A stretch of DNA of 64,000 bases, taken from positions 1-64,000 of the forward strand of contig CAJCHN010000038.1 in the NCBI GenBank assembly GCA_903970285.1, given 5' to 3'. Under the pieces are notes generated by a model. The model was not told the origin of the DNA and did not search any database. It worked only from the letters and a program-made list of their open reading frames with translations. The position numbers and the translations under genes are program-made. Below, piece after piece: positions 45,263 to 54,000 of the stretch (its first letter is position 1; each line of letters opens with the position of its first letter). This stretch comes from Rhodanobacteraceae bacterium. GTDB lineage: Bacteria; Acidobacteriota; Terriglobia; Terriglobales; Acidobacteriaceae.

Positions 45263-46752
45263 CGGCCATAGCTCCGCGGAGTATAGATGAGCTTCCTGCC
45301 ATTCTCCATGCACATCGTTCGCGTGGTGGATGAGCCTATAAGAACGATGCTTTGCATATCGGCTTCCGTGGCGTCAAGATGCTCTAGGTCAGTGATGGTG
45401 ACTCGTTCGTCAGGCCTGCCAACGCTGCGGGCGAGAATCACTGGCGTTTGAGGACCTCTGTGTCTGGCTACGATGGATCTTGCTTCGATGAGTTGCCAGA
45501 GACGTTCCGATGAGACTGGGTTATAAAGGGCGATAGCGAAGTCGGCGCGTGCCGCTGCCTCCAGTCTTTTCACGACGATCTCCCAGGGCTTAAGCCGATC
45601 TGACAAGGAGATGACGCAAAAATCATGTCCAAGTGGAGCGCCCACTCGGGACGCGGCGGCCTGCATGGCGGACAAGCCGGGCAGGATTCGAATATCTAGC
45701 GCGTGCCAGCTCGCTGGTCCTTGTTCGATGCATTCAAGCACTGCGCTTGCCATGGCAAAGATTCCGGGATCTCCCGATGAAACGACGCACACACGATGGC
45801 CCGCTTCTGCAAGAGCCAGGGCATGGCGCGCGCGATCAGCCTCCACTTTGTTGTCTGAGCCAAAGCGCTGCTGGCCGGATCGGACAGGAACACGGTTGAG
45901 ATATGTGTGGTATCCCACTAGATGGGTAGCTTCGTTGAGCGCTTCCTGGGCCTCGGGGGTGAGCCATTCCGCGGCTCCGGGGCCGAGACCCACGACCGAG
46001 ATCCAGCCGGCTCGACCCACGTTCTTCCGCTCCGCACTGCTTGCATCGGGAACAAGAATAAGGGAAAAGTAAGGAACCTGGAGCGGGTCCACATCGGAGA
46101 AAGGGATAATGCGTTCAGCACCCATGGTCGCCCGCTCGATGAAGAGAGCTCTGTTGGCGAGCCCCGTTCTTTCGAGAGCTCGTTGCACCTTCTCGAAGTT
46201 TCGTCCCAGCTTCATGATGGCGAAAGCACCTTCCCGGTTGAGCCTTGAAACGAGGCTTTCTTCGCTCATCGTTCCGGGCAGAACGGTGAACTCGGAATCG
46301 CGACGAACGAGTGGGGTTCCAAGACGTGCTGCAGCCCCCATCACGGATGGGATTCCAGGAACAACCTCGGTGGGAAAGCGGTGCGCGAGTCGGTCGTGGA
46401 GATACATGTAAGACCCGTAGAAGAAGGGGTCTCCTTCGCACAGAATTGCGACATCGCGACCTGCGGAAAGATGCTCGGCAAGCTGTTCGGCCATCGCATC
46501 GTAGAACTCGCAGATGGCTGCTTTGTATCCGCCGGGATGATCGGTTTCTTCGGTCGTGATCGGATACATCATGGGGAGTTCGATCTGGCCATGGGTCAAC
46601 TCCGAACAGACGATCGCACGGGCGTTGCTTTGACCATGCCGGGCACATGGATAGGCAATCACCTGAACCTGCCTGAGCAGGCGGAGCGCCTTCAGAGTGA
46701 TTAACTCGGGATCACCCGGCCCCACGCCCAAACCAAACAGACGTCCGCTCAT
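45259..46752 (-). CDS. CobI-CobJ fusion: precorrin-2 C20- and precorrin-3B C17-methyltransferase
   Basis: The 497-residue protein joins two SAM methyltransferases. The first (to about residue 235) starts LFGLGVGPGDPELITLKAL and contains ILCEGDPFFYGSYMYL, as in CobI. The second begins ISVVGLGPGAAEWLTPEA at about 251 and has CVVSSGDPGIFAMAS and LGHDFCVISLSDRLKPW, as in CobJ. It methylates precorrin-2 at C-20 and precorrin-3B at C-17 before and after CobG acts. It is coupled to cobH and cobL by ATGA overlaps. Confidence 0.94.
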   Translation of the reverse strand: MSGRLFGLGVGPGDPELITLKALRLLRQVQVIAYPCARHGQSNARAIVCSELTHGQIELPMMYPITTEETDHPGGYKAAICEFYDAMAEQLAEHLSAGRDVAILCEGDPFFYGSYMYLHDRLAHRFPTEVVPGIPSVMGAAARLGTPLVRRDSEFTVLPGTMSEESLVSRLNREGAFAIMKLGRNFEKVQRALERTGLANRALFIERATMGAERIIPFSDVDPLQVPYFSLILVPDASSAERKNVGRAGWISVVGLGPGAAEWLTPEAQEALNEATHLVGYHTYLNRVPVRSGQQRFGSDNKVEADRARHALALAEAGHRVCVVSSGDPGIFAMASAVLECIEQGPASWHALDIRILPGLSAMQAAASRVGAPLGHDFCVISLSDRLKPWEIVVKRLEAAARADFAIALYNPVSSERLWQLIEARSIVARHRGPQTPVILARSVGRPDERVTITDLEHLDATEADMQSIVLIGSSTTRTMCMENGRKLIYTPRSYGR

Positions 46753-47372
46753 TCGTCCTCACTCGCTAGGGCATTGACAGCGGCCGCAGCGATTGCGCTT
46801 CCACCACGGCGTCCGTGAACGGTGAGGAAGGGAACTCTGATCTGATTTGCAGCAAGCGCCGCCTTCGACTCGGCTGCGCCGACGAACCCGACGGGGATGC
46901 CGATGATGAGCGCTGGCCTTGGAGCCCCTCGTTCCAGCATGTCCAGCAGATGGAAGAGAGCGGTCGGAGCATTCCCGATCACAACAACAGAGCCCGCAAG
47001 CCTGTCTTTCCAGAGCTCCAGGGCACCCGCACTGCGGGTCGTTTGCAGGGTGGCCGCAAGTTCTGCCGCGCGGGGATCAGCTAGGGTGCAGAGGACGTCG
47101 TTATTTCGTGGAAGCCGAGCCCTCGTGATCCCATTCGCTACCATCGTCGTGTCGCATAATACGGCAGCGCCTGCCAGCAGCGCATGGACGCCAGCTGTGG
47201 CTGCGTCGTGCGATGCCTCAACATCCCGTGGCAGGTCGGTCATGCCGCAGGCATGGATCATACGCACGACGACACGAGCAAGCTCCGTTTCAAATGATGA
47301 GAGGTCTGCCTCGCGCCGAATGATGGAAAAGGATTCCTTGTAGATGGCCGCGCCGTTCTTGATGTAACTCAT
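46749..47372 (-). CDS. cobH: Precorrin-8X methylmutase CobH
   Basis: The 207-residue enzyme moves the methyl group from C-11 to C-12 to give hydrogenobyrinic acid. It has RMIHACGMTD with the catalytic His (His40), CDTTMVANGI, and VVIGNAPTALFHLLDML followed by GIPVGFVGAAESK, all diagnostic. Start and stop overlap cobG and cobIJ by ATGA. Confidence 0.95.
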   Translation of the reverse strand: MSYIKNGAAIYKESFSIIRREADLSSFETELARVVVRMIHACGMTDLPRDVEASHDAATAGVHALLAGAAVLCDTTMVANGITRARLPRNNDVLCTLADPRAAELAATLQTTRSAGALELWKDRLAGSVVVIGNAPTALFHLLDMLERGAPRPALIIGIPVGFVGAAESKAALAANQIRVPFLTVHGRRGGSAIAAAAVNALASEDE

Positions 47373-48646
47373 ACGGTCGCGACCTCAGAGACTCTCAAAG
47401 TATGGAACTTTGCGACGGCTTCGATCGCGGCTTCGGCGGAGCAGTTCTGCTTGATATCTTCTCCGTTGATCTTCAAGAGGTAGCCGGAGTCACTGGCGAT
47501 CAGCTCCGCAGACGCGCCGTGCCGCCTGGCGCACTGCTTGTCGCATCCGGAAAAATTGACCGTCCATCGGGCTGGCGCAAGTTTGCTCGCGAGTCGTTGG
47601 GCGAGCAAACTTGCGTCAGCGCGCACATCGGCCAGCGAAGCGTCGCAGCCGGAGCTGCCAGCACATGCAGTGATACCGTGAAACCCATCTTGTCCATTCC
47701 ATAACAACCCGACGGATTGGAGCACTTCTGCGATCTCCTTCTGTGACTTCACCGGCATAGCGCCCAGAACAACGCCACGCCAAGGTGCCAGTCGCAGATC
47801 ACCGTTCCACTGCTTGACCACCTCAGCGATGGCACTTGCTTGTTGTGAACTGACACGACCGAGCGGGATGGATGGGATGATGTTCACCAGTCCGCTTTGA
47901 GAAGCCGGGAAGACACCCTGAGACACTTCAACAAAGTCAGGCTGACGCGCGGCTGCGGAACAAGGCACCAGCATGGAACTCAGGGAGCCGATGAGTCGAT
48001 TGAAGGCTTCAGGAATGGTGATGATTCGTTTCGCGCGTATGGGAACCTCCGCCGACTTTCCCAATTCAATCAAGCGTCGTGATCCCTCCACGAGGCAGTC
48101 AACCGCGGTTTCGGTCAAGACGCAGCAGTCGGTGTTCACTCCGGCGATTGCAAGCCGCATCAACGAGCCGTTCTTGCATGCTTCGAGCGATAGATCATCG
48201 GGTTCGTGGGTGAATCTCTGATGATCACCATGCAAGCCGAAGCTGAACTTGGGATGAAGCTCAGTAAAGAGGGTCTCCGCCTGAAGTCTTCGATCCAGTT
48301 CACGGACGAGAGGCCGCGTGTCAAGAAGCTCTTTGAGATCTAAACCTGCCAATGGGCTCGTAACGATGTTTCGTATGCGATCGTGCTGCGGTGAAGGGAA
48401 CAACCCCGCGGAGGCAAGTGTATGTTGGATCGTTAGAAGGTCTTCTGCGCGGACCGCACGCAGTTGGAGGTTCGCCCGCGAGGTAATCTCGACGTTGCCA
48501 TCGCCGAAGAGGTGCGAAAGGGAAGCGACGACTTCGAGTTGCGAGGCACTCATAAGTCCGCCCGGAACCCTGATCCGGAGCAACAGCCCATCCTTCGCTT
48601 CTACGGCGTGCATAACGCCAGGACAGAACTTCTCTCCGATTCTCAT
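47369..48646 (-). CDS. cobG: Precorrin-3B synthase CobG (oxygen-dependent)
   Basis: The 425-residue protein is of the sulfite/nitrite-reductase fold. It has two ferredoxin-like halves, VEITSRANLQLR, and a [4Fe-4S] site formed by Cys in TACAGSSGCDAS and NFSGCDKQCARRHG. It uses O2 to form the C-20 hydroxyl and ring-A lactone, which marks the aerobic route. It is the first gene after the minus-strand cobalamin riboswitch and overlaps cobH by ATGA. Confidence 0.93.
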   Translation of the reverse strand: MRIGEKFCPGVMHAVEAKDGLLLRIRVPGGLMSASQLEVVASLSHLFGDGNVEITSRANLQLRAVRAEDLLTIQHTLASAGLFPSPQHDRIRNIVTSPLAGLDLKELLDTRPLVRELDRRLQAETLFTELHPKFSFGLHGDHQRFTHEPDDLSLEACKNGSLMRLAIAGVNTDCCVLTETAVDCLVEGSRRLIELGKSAEVPIRAKRIITIPEAFNRLIGSLSSMLVPCSAAARQPDFVEVSQGVFPASQSGLVNIIPSIPLGRVSSQQASAIAEVVKQWNGDLRLAPWRGVVLGAMPVKSQKEIAEVLQSVGLLWNGQDGFHGITACAGSSGCDASLADVRADASLLAQRLASKLAPARWTVNFSGCDKQCARRHGASAELIASDSGYLLKINGEDIKQNCSAEAAIEAVAKFHTLRVSEVATV

Positions 48647-48784
48647 CGAGAGCCTGCTTCTTGATCGATGCTGGGGAAGATCAACTTCGGTCTAAACAAA
48701 TGCGCCTCACCAGGAGCGGGAAAGAGGCACAAAGCTCAAATAACCGATGAGCGATCGCTTCCCGTTTCCACGCGGGGAGAATCT

Positions 48785-48972
48785 GACTGTTCCAGGTAGG
48801 TCTCCTGACTCTCAGGTGAACTTCAGTCACGAAGCTCCCGACTTTTCCCCTTCCCCGGTCAATCCCGAGTGGCTTGTGAAAAGTCATGTTCCTGATTACA
48901 GTGGCGGGACCGCGCCGGACTCTCACCGGCTTCCCTTTTATGCCCTCGCGGGCACCCGGAATGTTGTTCTAA
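48785..48972 (-). promoter_or_regulatory. Cobalamin riboswitch controlling cobG-cobF operon
   Basis: On the minus strand the segment contains the conserved core GGGAAGCCGGTGAGAGTCCGG then GCGGTCCCGCCACTGTAA, and the B12-box GAGTCAGGAGACCT; outer bases CATTCC and GGAACAG can pair as P1. It ends about 140 bases before the cobG start. B12 should repress the operon. Confidence 0.93.
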
Positions 48973-49013
48973 CCTTACCACGATCGAAACAGTGTGGAAG
49001 ACGTGTGGTAGGT

Positions 49014-49616
49014 CTAAAAATCTTCGCGCTCTGAAGATCGAACAGACCATCCCATTGATCGCAGCGTCCACGCTCTCCCATTGAAACGCAGATCAGTAAC
49101 AGACATGGGCGAGACTTCAATCCGCCAGAAGGAGTCCGGGGGCGCCTCCATTGCGCACAAGACTGCAGCACGAATCACCGCCGGGTGCGTAATTGCGAGT
49201 ACGTGTCCGGCACCCGTCTGACGCTCCATCCATCGCTCGACCCGCGCAATCAGGTGTGCGATAGATTCACCGCCGTGGGGCGTCGCGTTCACGTTTGTCA
49301 GCCACTCGGACAATCCTTCGGGATCGCTCATCTGGATGTCGTCCATTTCCTTGCCGCGCCATGCACCGTAGTTCACGTCCGCGAGGTCGAGTGAGATGGA
49401 CGGCTCGAGACCCAATGCCGATGCAGTCTGTTGTGCCCGCAGCTCCGGGCCACACAAGACCAGTTGAGCTCGGGGAGCCACCCAATAAACCGATGTGATT
49501 CTTTGAGCCTCCCCGTCGATCAGCGGCTCATCTAGCGGAAATGATGCCCGTCTAAGTGACGAGGTGGGCGCATGGCTGAGAAAAGTGATCCGAGTTGGCA
49601 GGGCTTGCAGTTCCAA
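49014..49616 (-). CDS. Histidine-phosphatase-like protein with altered RHG motif, CbtAB-linked
   Basis: The 200-residue protein has the histidine-phosphatase fold, but its first motif reads FLSHAPT instead of RHG-type: the His is kept, the Arg is Ser. It keeps GPELRAQQTA and a second His in ITHPAVIRA. Related proteins sit beside cbtB-cbtA in other bacteria, and their role is not established; a link to alpha-ribazole phosphate or cobalt handling is inference. Start TTG at 49614-49616 has GAGGAA upstream. It is divergent from cbtB. Confidence 0.75.
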   Translation of the reverse strand: MELQALPTRITFLSHAPTSSLRRASFPLDEPLIDGEAQRITSVYWVAPRAQLVLCGPELRAQQTASALGLEPSISLDLADVNYGAWRGKEMDDIQMSDPEGLSEWLTNVNATPHGGESIAHLIARVERWMERQTGAGHVLAITHPAVIRAAVLCAMEAPPDSFWRIEVSPMSVTDLRFNGRAWTLRSMGWSVRSSEREDF

Positions 49617-49657
49617 GATTTCCTCGCGGTCAGAGTATCATCAGCAGGCTGAATGCC

Positions 49658-49686
49658 TTGACACTGAACGCCAGCCTTATTAGGCT
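49658..49686 (+). promoter_or_regulatory. Possible cbtBA promoter
   Basis: TTGACA at 49658-49663 matches the -35 consensus; TAGGCT at 49681-49686 is a weak -10 after 17 bases, 58 bases before cbtB. Confidence 0.35.
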
Positions 49687-49744
49687 CGGGTTCAGTTGGA
49701 TCTTTATTGTCCCTCGCAGGATCCGAAAGCCCAGGAGGCCACGC

Positions 49745-49963
49745 ATGGCGCAGTCGATCGCAGATTCGGTACCGCAGCCAGTACCCATACCAGTTATCCC
49801 GCTGCGCGAGTGGATGCCCTGGGCACTCTTTGGCGGCTTGCTTCTGCTGCTGTTGATCTATTTCGTCGGCGCGGAGCAGGGAGCGACCTCTCTGATCCAT
49901 GGTCGGATGGTGCACGAGTTTGTTCACGACGGGCGCCACCTGCTCGGCTTCCCCTGCCACTAG
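49745..49963 (+). CDS. cbtB: Cobalt transporter subunit CbtB
   Basis: The 72-residue protein has one membrane helix (WALFGGLLLLLLIYFVG, about residues 26-42) and the conserved His-rich C-terminus HEFVHDGRHLLGFPCH, a metal-binding pattern diagnostic of CbtB. It works with CbtA to import cobalt for cobalamin. AGGAGG lies upstream of the ATG at 49745. A longer frame upstream is not supported. Confidence 0.9.
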   Translation: MAQSIADSVPQPVPIPVIPLREWMPWALFGGLLLLLLIYFVGAEQGATSLIHGRMVHEFVHDGRHLLGFPCH

Positions 49964-49968
49964 AGGGA

Positions 49969-50730
49969 ATGTACTTGACTCGTGCGTTACTTCTTCGCGG
50001 AATGCTGGTCGGATTAATCGCCGGGCTGTTTGTGTTTAGCTTTGCTCGGTGGGCCGGAGAGCCGCAAGTGGACAGGGCAATTGCGTTTGAAACCAGCTTG
50101 GACCAAGCCAAAGGCGACCAACCCGAACCGGAGATGGTCAGCCGCGAGATACAAAAGGGATTTGGTCTTCTGACGGGGACAATGCTTTACAGCACAGCAC
50201 TTGGCGGTATCTTTGGGTTGGTATTTGCTGTTGCTCGCGGCCGCATCAGCCAGTCGAGGCCCAGGGTTCTCTCCGCTCTGCTGGCGGCACTTGGGTTCAT
50301 CACGATCGTCCTCATCCCATCCCTGAAATATCCAGCGAACCCTCCTTCTGTCGGCAGTCCAGAAACAATTGGAATTCGCACGGGTGCGTATTTTCTGCTC
50401 ATTCTGATTTCTATCGTGGTTATGAGTCTTGCCCTGAAAGCCAAGAACCATTTGCAGAAGTCGCAGGGCAGCTGGAACGCAACGCTATCCTCCGTCGTGC
50501 TTTACGTTATGGTCGTCAGTGTTTGCAGTCATTTCATGCCCCAGATCGACGAAGTTCCTCTCGGGTTTCCCGCCTCTCTTTTGTGGGGATTTCGCATCGC
50601 GGCCTGGGAGACGCAGTTGGTTCTGTGGACCGCTCTGGGCCTGATTTTCGGATGGCTCACGGAACGTGCGGAAGGCAGCTCCAACACACATGCCCGCCAA
50701 CCGGCCGTTGAAGAAATTCGCTCCTCCTGA
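49969..50730 (+). CDS. cbtA: Cobalt transporter CbtA
   Basis: The 253-residue membrane protein has about five hydrophobic segments, beginning ALLLRGMLVGLIAGLFVFSFARWAGEP, the typical CbtA start, and a conserved SLKYPANPPSVG loop in the middle. It begins 5 bases after the cbtB stop with GAGGG just before the ATG at 49969. Cobalt import is the family role. The gene ends just before the second cobalamin riboswitch. Confidence 0.9.
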   Translation: MYLTRALLLRGMLVGLIAGLFVFSFARWAGEPQVDRAIAFETSLDQAKGDQPEPEMVSREIQKGFGLLTGTMLYSTALGGIFGLVFAVARGRISQSRPRVLSALLAALGFITIVLIPSLKYPANPPSVGSPETIGIRTGAYFLLILISIVVMSLALKAKNHLQKSQGSWNATLSSVVLYVMVVSVCSHFMPQIDEVPLGFPASLLWGFRIAAWETQLVLWTALGLIFGWLTERAEGSSNTHARQPAVEEIRSS

Positions 50731-50744
50731 TGCGGACGCACAAC

Positions 50745-50945
50745 CGTGCGTGATACCTTCGAATCAACCCATGGCGCCCGCAAGGGCTTAAAAGGGAAGT
50801 CCGGTGCAAAACCGGCGCGGTCCCGCCACTGTAGACAGAGATAAGTCGCTGGAAGTACCACTCGGTATGTCACCGGGGAAGGTTAGCGATGGATACGCAA
50901 GTATCGTCTTTGAGCCAGGAGACCTGCCAGGGGTACATAGCACTT
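50745..50945 (+). promoter_or_regulatory. Cobalamin riboswitch controlling the cobN operon
   Basis: The plus strand contains GGGAAGTCCGGTGCAAAACC, GCGGTCCCGCCACTGTAGAC and the B12-box GAGCCAGGAGACCTGCC (50912-50928). It ends about 115 bases before the cobN start and should repress this operon when B12 is present. Confidence 0.95.
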
Positions 50946-51058
50946 TCTGCGGAGAACAGAAACCATGCGCTTGACCTCGGCACCATCAGCCCGTCCCTCT
51001 TCCTTTCCCGGTATCTTCCTCTCTATCTGTTTGAGCGCGCCTGAGACTGGGTATAACC

Positions 51059-54000
51059 GTGGCTGAACTCTTTCGCCAACGTGTTATCCGCGCCGATGGC
51101 CGCGCCTTCAATATCGTTCAACACCGGGCACACCTGACCTACTGCTACACGGGTTGCTGCTGCGGCATTACGGAGCGCGGATATGCCGCGGTGCCGGTTG
51201 ACGTCTATGCCGAAGAGTGGCTAAACCGTAAGATCCGCAACCATGTTCATCTCACGCGCGGAGGATGTCTTGGGCCATGCGCACTGGCGAACGTGGTCAG
51301 TCTGGTCTTTGATGGCCGTTCGGTGTGGTTTCACTCTGTGAACAGTGCCTGGCAGGTGCGGCAGATCTATGACTACATCGACTCCATGCTTGCAGCTGAC
51401 CGCTTTCTGCAGCCGCCCTCTGAGCTAAGCGAGTTCGTCTTCAACTACTACGACTGGGACGTCCGCAAAACAACCGATCTTTTGCCGGCTTCTGGCATAG
51501 AGAAGGCTCCTGCCGGCGCGAACGGCGCGATCATGCTGCTTTCGCATGCGGATACCGATCTGCTCACGCTGATGAAGGCTTCGGAACTGCTGCCGGAGGG
51601 ACTTCGCGTAAGCGCATTCTCGCTGAATGCGCTGCGAAATGAAGACCAGCTGAACGTATTGATCCATGGCGAAATGGCCAGGGCGCGAGTAGTCATTGTG
51701 CGATGCCATGGCCCCCTCAGTTGCATCCCCGGATTTGATCGGCTGCGCGCATCTTGCATTGAACGGGGGCAGTCGCTCGTGCTGGTAAGCGGCTGTGGGG
51801 AGAATAGTTCGGAGTTCGCCGAGACCATCAATATTCCAGCGGATGCGATGCGGACTGCAGCCTCCTATCTCGCGCTTGGTGGCGTGCATAACTTCGCGGA
51901 GCTGTTCCGCTTTTTGTCAGACCGGATCATGCTCACCGGTTACGGCTATGCGCCGGCCGCTCCAATGCCCGAGCATGGCATCTATTTGGCTGAGACCGAT
52001 TCCGCAACCATCCAAGACTGGGAGAGACAAGCTGACCTGTCCCGGCCGACTATTGCTGTGCTCTTCTACCGCGCGCACTCGATGAGTGGCAATACCGGCT
52101 TCATCGATACGATCGCGCGAGCGCTTGACGCCAAGGGCGTCAATGCTCTGTGTGTTTTCACGTCCAGCCTCAAAGCGAAAAAGGATGGAAGGCCGGCAGT
52201 TTTCGAATTGATCGAGGGGCGCGCGGATGTGCTCATTACGACGCTCTCCTTCGCACTTGGCGAGGTGAACACCGGCTCCGTGACGCAGTCGGGTGAGGCG
52301 ATGCTGTCGTTTGAAAAGCTCGGTATTCCGGTGGTGCAGGCGATCGCCTGCCAGATGCCCCAAGGAGCATGGGAGGGATCGCGCCGGGGCTTGAATGCGG
52401 TCGATACGGCCGTCAACGTAGCGATCCCGGAGTTTGATGGGCGCATCATTTCCGTACCTGTCTCCTTTAAGGAGCGCAGTCGCAACGGTGCCGAAAGCCT
52501 GTATGTCGCCAATGAAAACCGGGCCGCACGGGTTGCGGGAATTGCGAGCCGCCTCGCAAGCCTGCGCCACAAGTCCAATAAGGATCGTCGCATCGCATTC
52601 GTTCTCACCAATTCGGCTGCAAAAGCGTCGCAGGTGGGCGGTGCAGTGGGACTCGATACACCTGCAAGTTTGCTGACGACGTTGCATGCGATGCGTTCGC
52701 GCGGCTACAGCATTGCATCACTTCCCGAGACGTCCGACGATCTGATGCAGGATCTGCTTGGACGCGGAAGCTACGACAATAACTATCCGCTGGACCCCGC
52801 GCGAGCGATGCGCTTCGCGCGAGCGAACTACCGTAAGATCTACGCTGAGTTTCCGCAACGTCCCGCGCGTCGGATGCAGGATTTTTGGGGTCAGCCGCAA
52901 GACTTCGGCTCCAGCATAAAACCCGCGAAGAAGACCGATAAGAAGTTGCTGCCGACGATCGCCGGGAAGATCGTCACCATCGACCAGGAGGAGCCTTGGG
53001 GCGATGATCGGGACTACCTGTTTGCCGGGATGGATCTCGGCAACGCGATGATCGCCTTGCAGCCTCCACGCGGCTACGGCATCGACCCAGATGCAATCTA
53101 TCACACGCCTGACCTGCCGCCGACCCATCACTACACTGCATTTTATCGCTGGCTTGGAGCTCCGCGCGCGGAAGGGGGCTGGGGCGCCGACGCAATCGTT
53201 CATATGGGCAAGCACGGAACGCTGGAGTGGCTTCCAGGCAAAGGAATAGGGCTCTCGGAAGAATGTTTTCCCGACCTCCTGCTGGGCGATCTGCCTCTCG
53301 TCTACCCGTTCATCATCAATGACCCGGGAGAGGGCAGCCAGTCTAAGCGGCGGGCACATGCAGTCATCATTGATCACCTGACGCCGCCGATGACTTCCGC
53401 CGAAACCTACGGATCGCTGGCGGAACTCAACCAACTCGTCAACGAGTATTACGCTGTCGAGAAGCTTGATCCCGTGAAGCTCCCCTATTTGCAGCAGCAG
53501 ATCTGGCGCTTGGTCGAGAGCACGAATCTAAAGGCTGATCTTGACTTGAAGACGATGATGACCCGTGAACGCGGCGACCACAGCCACGAGTGGGATGACA
53601 CGCTGACACCCGAGGGAATTCCAACGCAGCTTGCCTCCATGAACGGGAACGAGGTCGCGCATCTGATCGAGGATCTCGATGGATATTTGTGCGAACTGGG
53701 CTTGGCGCAGATCCGAGACGGGCTCCATATCCTCGGCCAGATGCCCCCGCTTCCGGAGATGTTGCGTTCGCTCACACGGCTTGCAAACCCAGGCGTCCCG
53801 AGTTTACAAGCCAGTCTTGCTTCGTCGCTCGGCTTCGATCTGGCGGAGCTCCTGGACAAGCCCGGTGAGCGTATTGCGCCGTATTGCGAGTTGCTGGGCC
53901 AGCCATGCCACACGCACGCCGATGCGCTCGAGATCCTCGACCGCGCCATGCTTGATCTCTATACGATGCTTGAGACCTTTGGCTTCCGCTCAGCAGCGGT

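Noticed and set aside
49696-49968. Longer N-terminus for CbtA starting at 49696
   Set aside because: That stretch overlaps cbtB in another frame; the ATG at 49969 has a ribosome site and a typical CbtA start.
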